Shown here: in pieces, positions 38,792 through 46,491 of the stretch | Position numbering within the stretch: the first letter of the stretch is position 1 | Layout: each line of letters starts with the position of its first letter | From: Streptomyces sp. NBRC 110035 | GTDB lineage: Bacteria; Actinomycetota; Actinomycetes; Streptomycetales; Streptomycetaceae | DNA length: 64,000 nucleotides | Assembly (NCBI RefSeq): GCF_000829695.1 | Contig: NZ_BBNN01000043.1 | Coordinates: 1 to 64,000 of the forward strand | Direction of reading: 5' to 3' | The notes under the pieces: generated by a model | Told to the model about the DNA's origin: nothing | Databases searched by the model: none | Seen by the model: the letters and a program-made list of their open reading frames with translations, nothing else | Made by a program: the position numbers and the translations under genes

Positions 38792-38812
38792 GTACGGAAC
38801 GTGGTTCCGTAC
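38792..38812. promoter_or_regulatory. Perfect TetR-type operator
   Basis: GTACGGAAC-GTG-GTTCCGTAC is a perfect 9-bp dyad with 3-bp spacer, 30 bp upstream of the TetR GTG start. Further GGAAC/GTTCC half-sites continue to about 38836, suggesting a second, weaker site. Very likely the autoregulatory operator (inference). Confidence 0.7.
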
Positions 38813-38904
38813 CCTTGTTCCGGAGCGGAGTTCCGTTTGGCTCATGATGTCAGAACACGGGTTCGGCGGCGACAGCCGGCCGGACGGACCGGCGACGGGC
38901 TCAG

Positions 38905-39030
38905 GACCGGGGCGTGCGCAGCGCGGTCCGTACGGTCGGGCCGTCCCGTACGCGGCGCACCCCTCATGCTCCGACACGGCCCTGACCAGCAGCAGCCCGC
39001 GTCCGGCCTCGTCCCGGGAACCGGCCCGTC
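38905..39030 (-). pseudogene. Remnant of an anti-sigma-factor-type (HATPase) protein
   Basis: A minus-strand frame reads DEAGRGLLLVRAVSEHEG and a short following tail. GRGLLLVRA is the G2-box signature of the RsbW-like histidine-kinase-type ATPases that are abundant in Streptomyces. Nothing of the N-box or G1 region is recognisable and no native stop is near. Only about 40 residues survive. Confidence 0.45.
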
Positions 39031-39060
39031 CCGGTCCTGCTGCGCCCGACAGCCGACGCG

Positions 39061-39339
39061 GTGACCGTCGCGCCGGGCGACCGGAGGGCCCTCGCCGACC
39101 GGGCGGCGGAACCCGGCGTGAGTACGCGCACGGTCAGCCGGGCGTTCGTCGCGGAGACCGGTACGAGCTCGTGCGCTGGGTCGCCCCGGTCCGTGCCCGG
39201 CGCGCGATCGCCCTCCTGGCGCGGGGCTGGGAAGGGGAAACGGTCGCCCCTCGAGGTGGGGTACGGGTCGGCGAGCGCGTCCGGTGCGGCTTCCCGGCGG
39301 ACGGCGGGACTCGACGCGGGTATCTTCCGCGCTTCCTGA
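39061..39339 (+). pseudogene. AraC-family regulator fragment with frameshifts
   Basis: One frame encodes ALADRAAEPGVSTRTVSRAF, the first AraC helix-turn-helix, and ends with LEVGYGSASASGAASRRTAG and GIFRAS, the second one, at TGA 39337-39339. Between them the expected linker (RWVAPVRARRAIALLARG) lies in another frame, so two shifts are needed, near 39170 and 39230. The effector domain is absent. It sits just upstream of an iron box; AraC regulators often control siderophore genes, but no link can be shown. Confidence 0.6.
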
Positions 39340-39460
39340 ACCGCACCCCGAACGCCCTTTGGGCCCGCACTGCTGCGGCACCCGCGTCCCGGTCGCTGCA
39401 TCGGGTGTCCCGAACGGTCGATTGCGGCAGCCGGGACCGTTCGCTTACTGTGCTCAACGC

Positions 39461-39479
39461 AAAGGCAAGGCTTACCTAA
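39461..39479. promoter_or_regulatory. Iron box (DmdR/IdeR-type operator)
   Basis: AAAGGCAAGGCTTACCTAA matches 14 of 19 positions of the actinobacterial iron-box consensus TTAGGTTAGGCTAACCTAA, including the full right half-site. A possible -10 (TTACTGT) lies at about 39445. It precedes the truncated leader ORF and the siderophore-exporter-like gene, so transcription is expected to be repressed by Fe(II)-bound DmdR. Confidence 0.75.
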
Positions 39480-39580
39480 ACCCTTGCTGCTGGTGCGGTG
39501 CACACACTCCCCGACGGCATCCCGGGCTCCGGGCGTGGGTGGGCCGGCGCCTCCCTCATCCGGAACCGTGGAGTTCGACC

Positions 39581-39661
39581 ATGCGCTCAACCCGCCGCCC
39601 GCGACTGCTCGTCGCGGCCACCGTGTCCTTCTCCGAACCGGCGGCGCGGAGCGGGATGTGA
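39581..39661 (+). CDS. 26-residue upstream ORF, probable remnant of a secreted siderophore-binding protein
   Basis: ATG 39581 has a GGAG site 7 bases upstream and encodes MRSTRRPRLLVAATVSFSEP plus six residues, stopping at TGA 39659-39661, which overlaps the GTG of the MFS gene. The start looks like the n-region and early core of a bacterial signal peptide. A FecB-like binding-protein gene often precedes such exporters, so this may be all that remains after an internal deletion (inference). As it stands it is a translationally coupled leader for the exporter. Confidence 0.4.
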   Translation: MRSTRRPRLLVAATVSFSEPAARSGM

Positions 39662-40974
39662 CCTCCGGACTCTCCGCCGTCCTGCCCGACCTCTCGCCCT
39701 GGCGGTCCTCCCGAGACTTCCGCCTCCTGTGGGTACAGGGGCTGGTCACGACCTTCGGCAGCTTCATGGCACTGGTCGCCCTGCCGCTCCAGATCAAGGA
39801 GCTGACCGGATCACCCCTCGCCGTGGGCGCCATGGGTGCGGTCGAACTGGTGCCCCTGGTGATCTTCGGGCTGTACGGCGGCGCACTCGCCGACGCCGTG
39901 GACCGGCGCAGGGTCATCCTGCTCACCGAGGCCGGACTGGGTGTGCTCGCGGTCGTCCTCCTGGTCAACGCGACGCTGCCGGAGCCGATGCTGTGGCCGC
40001 TGTACGTGGTCGCGGCCGGGGTGGCGGCCCTGGCGGGGCTCCAACGGCCCGCGCTGGACTCGCTGATGGCCCGGATCGTGCCGCACGACCAGCTCCCGGC
40101 GGCGGCCGCCCTGAACGCGCTGCGCTGGCAGATCGGCGCCATCGCCGGACCGGCCCTGGCCGGTCTGGTCGTGGCGTACGCGGGCAACGCCCCGGCCTAC
40201 GCGACGACGGCGGCCGGCTTCGCCGTCTCGATCCTGCTGTGCCTGCGGCTCGCGCCCATGCCGGCGGCCGAGAACGCCGGCAAGCCGTCGCTGAGGGGCA
40301 TCGCCGAAGGGGCACGGTACGCCTGGTCACGGCCGGTGCTCCTCGGCACGTACGCGGTGGACATGGCGGCGATGTTCTTCGCCTTTCCGAACACGATCTT
40401 CCCGTTCCTCGCCGACGAACTGGACGCCGACTGGTCACTGGGGCTGATGTACGCGGCGGGTTCCGTCGGCTCGGTGGTGGTGAGCCTGACCAGCGGCTGG
40501 GTCTCCCGGGTACGCCGGCACGGACTCCTGGTGGTGTGCGGCGCGACCGGCTGGGGCCTGGCCATCGCGGCGGCAGGTTGGTTGTCGAACGTCTGGCTGG
40601 TGCTGGTCTGTCTGGCACTGGCCGGGGCCGGCGACATGCTGAGCGGGCTGGGTCGCTCGACCATCTGGAACCAGACCATCCCCGATGAGCTGCGCGGCCG
40701 GCTCGCGGGCATCGAGGTGCTGTCGTACAGCGTCGGCCCGCAGCTCGGACAGGTCAGGGCGGGCGCGATGGCCGGCTGGACCGGCACCCGTCCCGCCTTC
40801 TGGACCGGAGGCCTCGCCTGCGTGGCCTCGGTGGGTCTGCTCGCCGTCGCGCTGCCGAGGCTGCTCACCTACGACGCGCTGACGGACGAGGACGCCCTCC
40901 GCCGCCGCGCCGCCCACATCCCCGTGCCCGGCGGACCCGGCCCGGCCGAAACGGCCGGAAAGCCGGACGTGTGA
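39658..40974 (+). CDS. MFS exporter, EntS (enterobactin/siderophore exporter)-like
   Basis: A 438-residue major facilitator with 12 predicted membrane helices. GTG 39658 has a GGAG site and overlaps the leader stop. The N-terminus (SRDFRLLWVQGLVTTFGSFM, ALPLQIKELTGSPLAVG) and the loop GGALADAVDRRRVILLTEAG are typical of EntS-like exporters; the C-half has IPDELRGRLAGIEVLSYSVG. EntS exports newly made siderophore across the cytoplasmic membrane. The upstream iron box supports this role. A 13-bp bidirectional terminator follows. Confidence 0.88.
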   Translation: MTSGLSAVLPDLSPWRSSRDFRLLWVQGLVTTFGSFMALVALPLQIKELTGSPLAVGAMGAVELVPLVIFGLYGGALADAVDRRRVILLTEAGLGVLAVVLLVNATLPEPMLWPLYVVAAGVAALAGLQRPALDSLMARIVPHDQLPAAAALNALRWQIGAIAGPALAGLVVAYAGNAPAYATTAAGFAVSILLCLRLAPMPAAENAGKPSLRGIAEGARYAWSRPVLLGTYAVDMAAMFFAFPNTIFPFLADELDADWSLGLMYAAGSVGSVVVSLTSGWVSRVRRHGLLVVCGATGWGLAIAAAGWLSNVWLVLVCLALAGAGDMLSGLGRSTIWNQTIPDELRGRLAGIEVLSYSVGPQLGQVRAGAMAGWTGTRPAFWTGGLACVASVGLLAVALPRLLTYDALTDEDALRRRAAHIPVPGGPGPAETAGKPDV

Positions 40975-40979
40975 CGGCC

Positions 40980-41009
40980 GTGCCGGGCGGCCGCGGGGCC
41001 GCCCGGCAC
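40980..41009. terminator. Bidirectional terminator hairpin
   Basis: Perfect 13-bp arms GTGCCGGGCGGCC and GGCCGCCCGGCAC with a 4-nt loop, lying between the stop codons of the convergent exporter and PA14-protein genes (6 and 12 bases away). Confidence 0.85.
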
Positions 41010-41020
41010 GACGGGGAGAA

Positions 41021-44000
41021 TCACGGCAGGGGAGTGATCCGGATGTCGCGGAACCTCACCTTGTTCCCGTGGTCCTGCAGCCGGATCGCTCCCGCGGCAG
41101 GAGTCTCGGACCGGCCCGAGGCGGTCGGCCCGTCCAGGGCGATGCCGTCGTGGACCTTCTGCCCGTTCCACACCACCGTGACCCGGGCATCGGCGGTCTT
41201 GCGGCCGCTGTCGTCGAAGCGGGCCGCGCGGAAGTCGATGTCGTAGGTCTGCCAGGTCTCCGGCGCCGTCGCCGCGTTGGTGTCGGGCGCCCGCTTCAGA
41301 TAGAACGCCCCTGCCTCGTTGGTGTCGGGCGTGGTGTCACCGTAGGAGTCGAGGATCTGGAGCTCGTAGCGGTCCTGGAGGAAGATGCCGCTGTTCCCGC
41401 GGTCCTGTCCGGTGACATCGGGGGGAAGCAGCGGGACCCGGAACTCCACGTGCAGTCTGAAGTCCTGGTACGCGTCCTTGCTGCGGACGTCGCCGCAGCA
41501 CACCTCCATCGACTTCTCGTCGCTCAGCGGCCATCGCAGGCTCCTGCCGTCCGTGTGCTGCCACTGCGCCTGCGAGGCGGCCGTACCGTCGAAGAGCGGG
41601 ACCTGAGCTCCGTGCGGATGGACACTGAGCATGTCGAGATTGACATGACCGGTGTCGCCCGTGTCGAACCGGTAGGAGACCGTGTTGCTCCCGGCGCGCA
41701 GCGCCAGCCGCTCGGTCCGCGTCGACCAGGAGTCCCAGTCGTCGGTGGGCGGGAGCTGCGTCTGCCGCAGCTTCTTCCCGTTGACGTACAGGGACAGGGA
41801 CTTGGTGCCCCGGAACGGGTCCGGCCCGTTGGAATAGCGCAGCCCCACGTCGTAGGCGCCCGACTTCGGGACCGTCACGTCGAACGTCGTGCCGGCCCTG
41901 CCCTCGGTGGCGTACCGGTCCACGAAGCCGCTGCCGGAGTAGCCGGTGTGGTCGGTGTCGACACCGGCCGTGCCCGTCAGGCGCGCCTCCTCGGCCTCGT
42001 ACCGGGTCGCGGGAGCCGGCTGCCTGCCGGGGATCCGGTTGAGGGTGTACCAGGCCTCGGTGTTCCACAGCTGCTCACCGGAGTCCGACGTGAAGGGACG
42101 CGGGGAGCGGATGTGCACGACACGGCCCGGCTTGAGGTCGTCCAGCCGCAGCCTGACGGTGCGCCGGTCCTTCGAGAGCGTCGCCGAGCGCACCGACAAC
42201 TGCTCCTCGGCGATCTTCGGGCCGCCGTAGTCCGCGGTCGGCGTGTAGCGCCACTGCTCCGCGCGGTAGTGGGCCGCCAACTGCTCGGCGGTGGCGTCGG
42301 ACACCGGCTGGGTGTAGGTCAGGTCGAAGCCGCCGGGCACGGCACGCATGGTCTTGACGTCGAACGTGTTCCGGCCGTTCGGTGTCAGCTTCTGCAGACC
42401 GAACCTGAGCTTGCCCTCCTGGCCCCAGTTGCCGTCGGCCCCCAGTCCGCCGACGTAGATCGCGCCGTCGGGCCCCTGGGTCACCCGGTTGATGCCGGCC
42501 TCGAGCCCCTGGGTGTGGCGGAAGACGGCGCCCTGGTACTGGCCCTTCACCTTCTCCAGGTAGGCGCGCTGCAGGCCGCCGTAGGTGACGTCGCCCAGCA
42601 GCATCTGACCGGCGAACGGTCCCTTCTTCAGGTACAGGGGGGTGGAGGGGGAGTTGGCGATCTCGTTCTGCGGCAGCCACAGCACCGGCTCGGTGACGGG
42701 GGAGTCGTCGAAGGGGCCGGCGGGCTCGGTGTAGTGGTTGAAGAAGCGGTCCTGCTTGATCTGGACGAGCTTCGAGGAGGGAAGCCATCCGCCCTGGTTG
42801 TCGGTGGCGAAGATGCTGCCGCCGGGCCCCCAGCCGATGCCGTTGGGCGTCCGCAGCCCTCCCGCGACCGGGCTGATCCTCCCCGTCTTCTTGCTGACCT
42901 TGTACGTGGCCCCGCGGCCCGGCGCCGGCTGCGGCACGGTGGTCGCGCCGCCGAGGTCGATGGCGACGGAGAGGTTCACGTAGAAATGGCCGTTCCGGTA
43001 GAGCAGCCCGAAGGCGAACTCGTGGAAGTTGCCGCCGTACGGCCAGGTCGCGACCGTCCGGTACTCGTCGGTGACCTCGTCGCCGTCGCGGTCGACGAGC
43101 CGTGTCAGCTCGTGCTTCTGCGAGACGTACAGGGCTCCGTCGACGTACTTGATCCCCATGGGCTCACGCAGCCCGCTCGCCACCTTCGTGACGGTGACCT
43201 TGTCGCGGCTGGTGGCACCGGTGACGTTGTCGAGCAGGTACACCTCTCCGGCAACGTTGTCCGTGCCGCCCCACGTGCTGATCGCCAGACGCCCGTCGGG
43301 CAGCCAGTCCATGCCGCTGACCTGCGGCTCGAAGCCGTCCGGGCGCAGATCGGTGAGGTTCAGGTCGGGGCGTACACCGGTGAGCGGGAGGCCGTCGCCG
43401 GGGGAGTCGCCGCCCGCCTCGCACTCCTTGCGGCCCGGTGCCGTGACCCGGACGACCCCGGCGTCGGTGCTCAGCACCTCCCGGGGCACGACGGTGAAGT
43501 CGCTCGCGCCCGGCGGCTTCCAGCCCAGCTGCAGCTGCTGCCCGCCGTCGCGCTCGAAGTGGTCGATGCGCAACGGGTGCGCCCCGGCGGTGAGATGGAC
43601 CGTGCCGTCCTTCGGCTCGGCACCGTGGAGCCCGTCGTGATCGATCACCGTGTCGCCGTCGATCGCCAGCCGTGAGCCGTCGTCACTGGTCAGGCGGAAC
43701 ACGTACGAGCCGTCGCTCGGAACGTTCAGGTGGCCCGACGCCTCGGTGACGAAGTGGTCGGACAGCCCGCCGAAGTCGGCCTCCGTGGACCAGTCGACCG
43801 TCGGCATCAGCTTGTCGCGGTTGGGAGTCTGACCCGGTTTCAGGGTGCACAGCTTGCTCAGCGGCGTCTGCACGTCGAACACGCGCAGGGTGACCCCGGG
43901 TTCCTGGGGCGGGATGCCCGCGGGAGCGGCGGCGGCCGGCGGCGCGGAGCACAGCCCCGCGGCCAGGGTTCCCGCGAACAACAGGGGGATGAGGTGTCTT

Positions 44001-44029
44001 CGAGCGCGTGGGAACAGAAGGTTGCGCAA
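41021..44029 (-). CDS. Large secreted multidomain carbohydrate-active protein (PA14, sorbosone-dehydrogenase-like propeller, CBM, DUF1080)
   Basis: A 1002-residue exported protein. The signal peptide (ARRHLIPLLFAGTLAAGL, cleavage near AAAA) covers about 35 residues. A PA14 sugar-binding domain follows (about 45-185; SDGSYVFRLTSDDGSRLAID, HPLRIDHFERDGGQQLQLGW). Next is a six-bladed propeller of the glucose/sorbosone dehydrogenase type (about 215-560; GMDWLPDGRLAISTWGG, TPNGIGWGPGGSIFATDNQG). Residues ~680-815 form a CBM6/35-like module (YEAEEARLTG, SGSGFVDRYATEGRAGTTFD). The C-terminus (~820-1002) is DUF1080/3-keto-disaccharide hydrolase-like (EFRVPLLPP, GNSGIFLQDRYELQILDSYG). Probably extracellular sugar oxidation or hydrolysis. 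Monocistronic. Confidence 0.85.
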   Translation of the reverse strand: MRNLLFPRARRHLIPLLFAGTLAAGLCSAPPAAAAPAGIPPQEPGVTLRVFDVQTPLSKLCTLKPGQTPNRDKLMPTVDWSTEADFGGLSDHFVTEASGHLNVPSDGSYVFRLTSDDGSRLAIDGDTVIDHDGLHGAEPKDGTVHLTAGAHPLRIDHFERDGGQQLQLGWKPPGASDFTVVPREVLSTDAGVVRVTAPGRKECEAGGDSPGDGLPLTGVRPDLNLTDLRPDGFEPQVSGMDWLPDGRLAISTWGGTDNVAGEVYLLDNVTGATSRDKVTVTKVASGLREPMGIKYVDGALYVSQKHELTRLVDRDGDEVTDEYRTVATWPYGGNFHEFAFGLLYRNGHFYVNLSVAIDLGGATTVPQPAPGRGATYKVSKKTGRISPVAGGLRTPNGIGWGPGGSIFATDNQGGWLPSSKLVQIKQDRFFNHYTEPAGPFDDSPVTEPVLWLPQNEIANSPSTPLYLKKGPFAGQMLLGDVTYGGLQRAYLEKVKGQYQGAVFRHTQGLEAGINRVTQGPDGAIYVGGLGADGNWGQEGKLRFGLQKLTPNGRNTFDVKTMRAVPGGFDLTYTQPVSDATAEQLAAHYRAEQWRYTPTADYGGPKIAEEQLSVRSATLSKDRRTVRLRLDDLKPGRVVHIRSPRPFTSDSGEQLWNTEAWYTLNRIPGRQPAPATRYEAEEARLTGTAGVDTDHTGYSGSGFVDRYATEGRAGTTFDVTVPKSGAYDVGLRYSNGPDPFRGTKSLSLYVNGKKLRQTQLPPTDDWDSWSTRTERLALRAGSNTVSYRFDTGDTGHVNLDMLSVHPHGAQVPLFDGTAASQAQWQHTDGRSLRWPLSDEKSMEVCCGDVRSKDAYQDFRLHVEFRVPLLPPDVTGQDRGNSGIFLQDRYELQILDSYGDTTPDTNEAGAFYLKRAPDTNAATAPETWQTYDIDFRAARFDDSGRKTADARVTVVWNGQKVHDGIALDGPTASGRSETPAAGAIRLQDHGNKVRFRDIRITPLP

Positions 44030-44126
44030 TGGTCCTCCACGAGTCGGGGGCCGGACCGTGCCGGATTTCGCTCCGGTCTGCTGCGGTGGTGCTGTACTTG
44101 CGCCGTCAAGTTAGATGACTTCCGTT

Positions 44127-44147
44127 TGACATGTCCATACTTTGTCA
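44127..44147. promoter_or_regulatory. Inverted repeat upstream of the PA14 multidomain gene
   Basis: TGACA-N11-TGTCA (44127-44131 and 44143-44147) in an AT-richer patch about 100 bp upstream of the start of the large secreted protein. Plausible operator or promoter element. The rest of 44148-44591 contains no recognisable gene, although the plus strand stays open into the kinase gene. Confidence 0.4.
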
Positions 44148-44591
44148 TCGGAGAGTTCAAAGTCCGGGACCCGGTGGGACCGGGAAGAGGCCTCCCCTTC
44201 CCGCGAGTTGTGGGGAGATCCCCCTGAACTCCGGCGCCCGAAGGGAGGGGCGGTCCCCGCGATACCGGCCGCGGTCCCCGTCCTCGCCCCGGCACCCGGC
44301 CCCGGCGCCACGTGGCAGGCGACGGCGGGCGGGCGCGTCGAGGCATGGCTCACCACGTCGTCCGACGCGGGCGGCCACCGCGCCACCCGGGTGCAGCTCC
44401 GCGGCTGCAACGGCAGCACGGCGCGGCAGCCCGCGTCGGACGACCCCACGACCCACGACGTGGACAACACCGGCGCCGCCCACCAGAAACGGACTCCGAA
44501 CACCGCCCGACCCATCCGGCCGTCGGGCCCACCCGGTACCGGCCCCCAGGCGGGCGGCCGGTGCCGGGCTCCACCGTGTGATCATGTCCGC

Positions 44592-45164
44592 ATGGCAGCC
44601 GGTCGGATCATCTTCCTCAACGGCACGTCCAGTTCGGGGAAGTCGAGCATCGCCCGGGAACTGCTCGGCATCCTGGACGACGGTGTCTTCTTCCATCTGG
44701 CGGTGGACGCCTTCAACGCGATGCGCACGAAGCGGCCCCTCGCGCAGGAGGACCTCGACGCCGCTCTGCGCCGGACGAGAACGGGCTTCCACCGTTCGAT
44801 CGCGGCCATGGCCGAGGCGGGCAACGATGTCGTGGTCGACCACGTTCTCAGCGAGCCGTGGCGACTGGTCGACTGCCTGACCGTACTGCGTCCCGCGGAC
44901 GTACTGTTCGTCGGCGTCCACTGCCCACCGGACGAACTGGCCCGCCGCGAAAAGGCCCGTGGCGACCGCCCCTCCGGCCTCGCGGCACTCCAGTACGGCC
45001 TGGTCCATCAGCACGGCGACTACGACCTCGAATGCGACACCGGCGCGGCGAGTCCACGCGAGTGCGCCGAACTGATCAAGGAATTCCTCCCGCGCCGGCC
45101 GACGCCCACCGCCTTCACCCGCCTCCGCGCCCGGTATCCGACGGACAGCGGTCCGACGGGCTGA
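44592..45164 (+). CDS. Chloramphenicol phosphotransferase-like P-loop kinase
   Basis: A 190-residue soluble enzyme of the CPT family. Walker A is IIFLNGTSSSGKSSIARELL near residue 6; NDVVVDHVLSEPWR is the Asp-containing substrate region; the C-half carries the diagnostic REKARGDRPSGLAALQ and YDLECDT stretches. CPT of Streptomyces venezuelae inactivates chloramphenicol by 3-O-phosphorylation; most homologues have unknown substrates, so resistance is only a possibility. ATG 44592 has no clear Shine-Dalgarno site, so the mRNA may be leaderless. It converges with the LacI gene, only 10 bases separating the stops. Confidence 0.85.
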   Translation: MAAGRIIFLNGTSSSGKSSIARELLGILDDGVFFHLAVDAFNAMRTKRPLAQEDLDAALRRTRTGFHRSIAAMAEAGNDVVVDHVLSEPWRLVDCLTVLRPADVLFVGVHCPPDELARREKARGDRPSGLAALQYGLVHQHGDYDLECDTGAASPRECAELIKEFLPRRPTPTAFTRLRARYPTDSGPTG

Positions 45165-45174
45165 GAGCGGAGGT

Positions 45175-46188
45175 TCAGGACGACTCCCGCACCACCAGCT
45201 CCGTCGGTAGCGTCAACTGCTGCCGGGATGCGCCGTGTTGGGTGATGTCGGTGAGGATCCGCGCCATCGTGCGGCCCAGTTCCTCCACCGGCTGACGCAC
45301 CGTCGTCAGAGGCGGGTTGGTGTGGCGGGCGAGGACGGAGTCCTCGAATCCGACGACGGCGACATCGCCGGGCACCTGCCGCTTGTGGCGGCGCAGTTCG
45401 GCCAGGGCGCCGACCGCCATCAGGTCGGAGGCGGCGAAGACGGCGTCCAGGTCCGGGACACGTTCAAGAAGCGAACGCATCGCGCGGCTGCCGCCCTCCT
45501 CCGTGAAGTCACCTGTTTCAGCCAGGAGTTCACTCGCCGGCACCCCTGCCTCCCGGTGGGCGTCACGCCAGCCGGCGAGCCGGCTGCGGCCGACGTCCAT
45601 GTCCAGCGGCCCGGTGATCGTGGCGATCCTGGTCCTGCCGCCGCGCAGCAGGTGCCGGACCGCCTCGATGGCGCCTCCGGCGTTGTCGGAGTCGACGTAG
45701 CTCAGCCGTTCGCCCGCGTTGCGGCGGCCGGCCAGCACGGTGGGCAGCCCCATCTCCTCCAGCATGCCGGGCAGCCGGTCCTCGGAATGGACGGAGACCA
45801 GGAGAACGCCGTCCACACGGCGCGTTGCCACCGACTCGGTCAGCTGGTCCCGTTCGGCCTGGTCACGGACGAGCATCAGCTGGAGCTGGGTCCGGCTTTC
45901 GGCGAGGGCGCCGCTGACGCCCCGGATCAGCGCGGCGAAGAACGGTTCCGAACCGAGCCGGCTCTCCGACTCCGGGATCACCAGGGCCACGGCGTTGGTC
46001 CGGTTGGTCACCAGGCCGCGGGCAACCGAGTTCGGAACGTAGTTGAGCTCCTTGATCGCCGCCAGGACCCTGGACCGCGCGTCGGCACTGACCAGATCCG
46101 ATCCGTTGACGACGCGGGACACCGTGGTCCTGCCCACGCCGGCACGGGTGGCGACGGTTTTGATCGTGGGACGGTGGTCCCCGGCCAT
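45175..46188 (-). CDS. LacI-family repressor of the adjacent beta-glucoside operon
   Basis: A 337-residue regulator. ATG 46188 follows GGGGGAG. N-terminal helix-turn-helix IKTVATRAGVGRTTVSRVVN and hinge NYVPNSVARGLVTNRTNAVA, then a periplasmic-binding-protein-like sensor domain (RRVDGVLLVSVHSEDRLPGM, VVGFEDSVLARHTNPPLTTV). It is divergent from the binding-protein/permease/GH1 operon, the same regulatory logic as CebR controlling cellobiose uptake in Streptomyces. The large inverted repeat at 46378-46415 is its likely target; cellobiose or a related disaccharide would be the inducer. Confidence 0.88.
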   Translation of the reverse strand: MAGDHRPTIKTVATRAGVGRTTVSRVVNGSDLVSADARSRVLAAIKELNYVPNSVARGLVTNRTNAVALVIPESESRLGSEPFFAALIRGVSGALAESRTQLQLMLVRDQAERDQLTESVATRRVDGVLLVSVHSEDRLPGMLEEMGLPTVLAGRRNAGERLSYVDSDNAGGAIEAVRHLLRGGRTRIATITGPLDMDVGRSRLAGWRDAHREAGVPASELLAETGDFTEEGGSRAMRSLLERVPDLDAVFAASDLMAVGALAELRRHKRQVPGDVAVVGFEDSVLARHTNPPLTTVRQPVEELGRTMARILTDITQHGASRQQLTLPTELVVRESS

Positions 46189-46377
46189 GTGCTCCCCCTC
46201 TTCGGCGGTCGCGGCGACACCGGCCGCGGAATTGACCAGCGGCAATTCTTGCAGACAGCACAAGAGCGCAAGCGCGTCAGGGCCCGGGGACCGAACGGCG
46301 GACACCGGCCCCGGACCACAAGTTGTGTTCAAGTCATTGACAGACCGGCTGTGCTGCCAGGAGTCTTCGGTCCAGCG

Positions 46378-46415
46378 GTGGGAACGTGCCCACCCCGAAG
46401 TGGGCACGTTCCCAC
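46378..46415. promoter_or_regulatory. Perfect 16-bp-arm inverted repeat, likely LacI/CebR-type double operator
   Basis: GTGGGAACGTGCCCAC, spacer CCCGAA, GTGGGCACGTTCCCAC. Each arm itself contains a 14-bp quasi-palindrome (TGGGAACGTGCCCA) matching 11 of 14 positions of the CebR box TGGGAGCGCTCCCA. So the element may hold two adjacent LacI-dimer sites or form one hairpin. It lies 76 bp before the binding-protein start; a TTGACA hexamer is at 46337-46342. Confidence 0.7.
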
Positions 46416-46491
46416 CCCATTGTCGGAGCCGCTGTGGTCAACGCGGAAATCGTCACTCCGGTGCGTCAGCGCCGTCGCTAGGAGGAGATCC

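Noticed and set aside
44142-44591. N-terminal extension of the CPT-like kinase
   Set aside because: The frame stays open upstream but the added ~150 residues look non-coding, and CPT proteins begin right at the Walker A strand.
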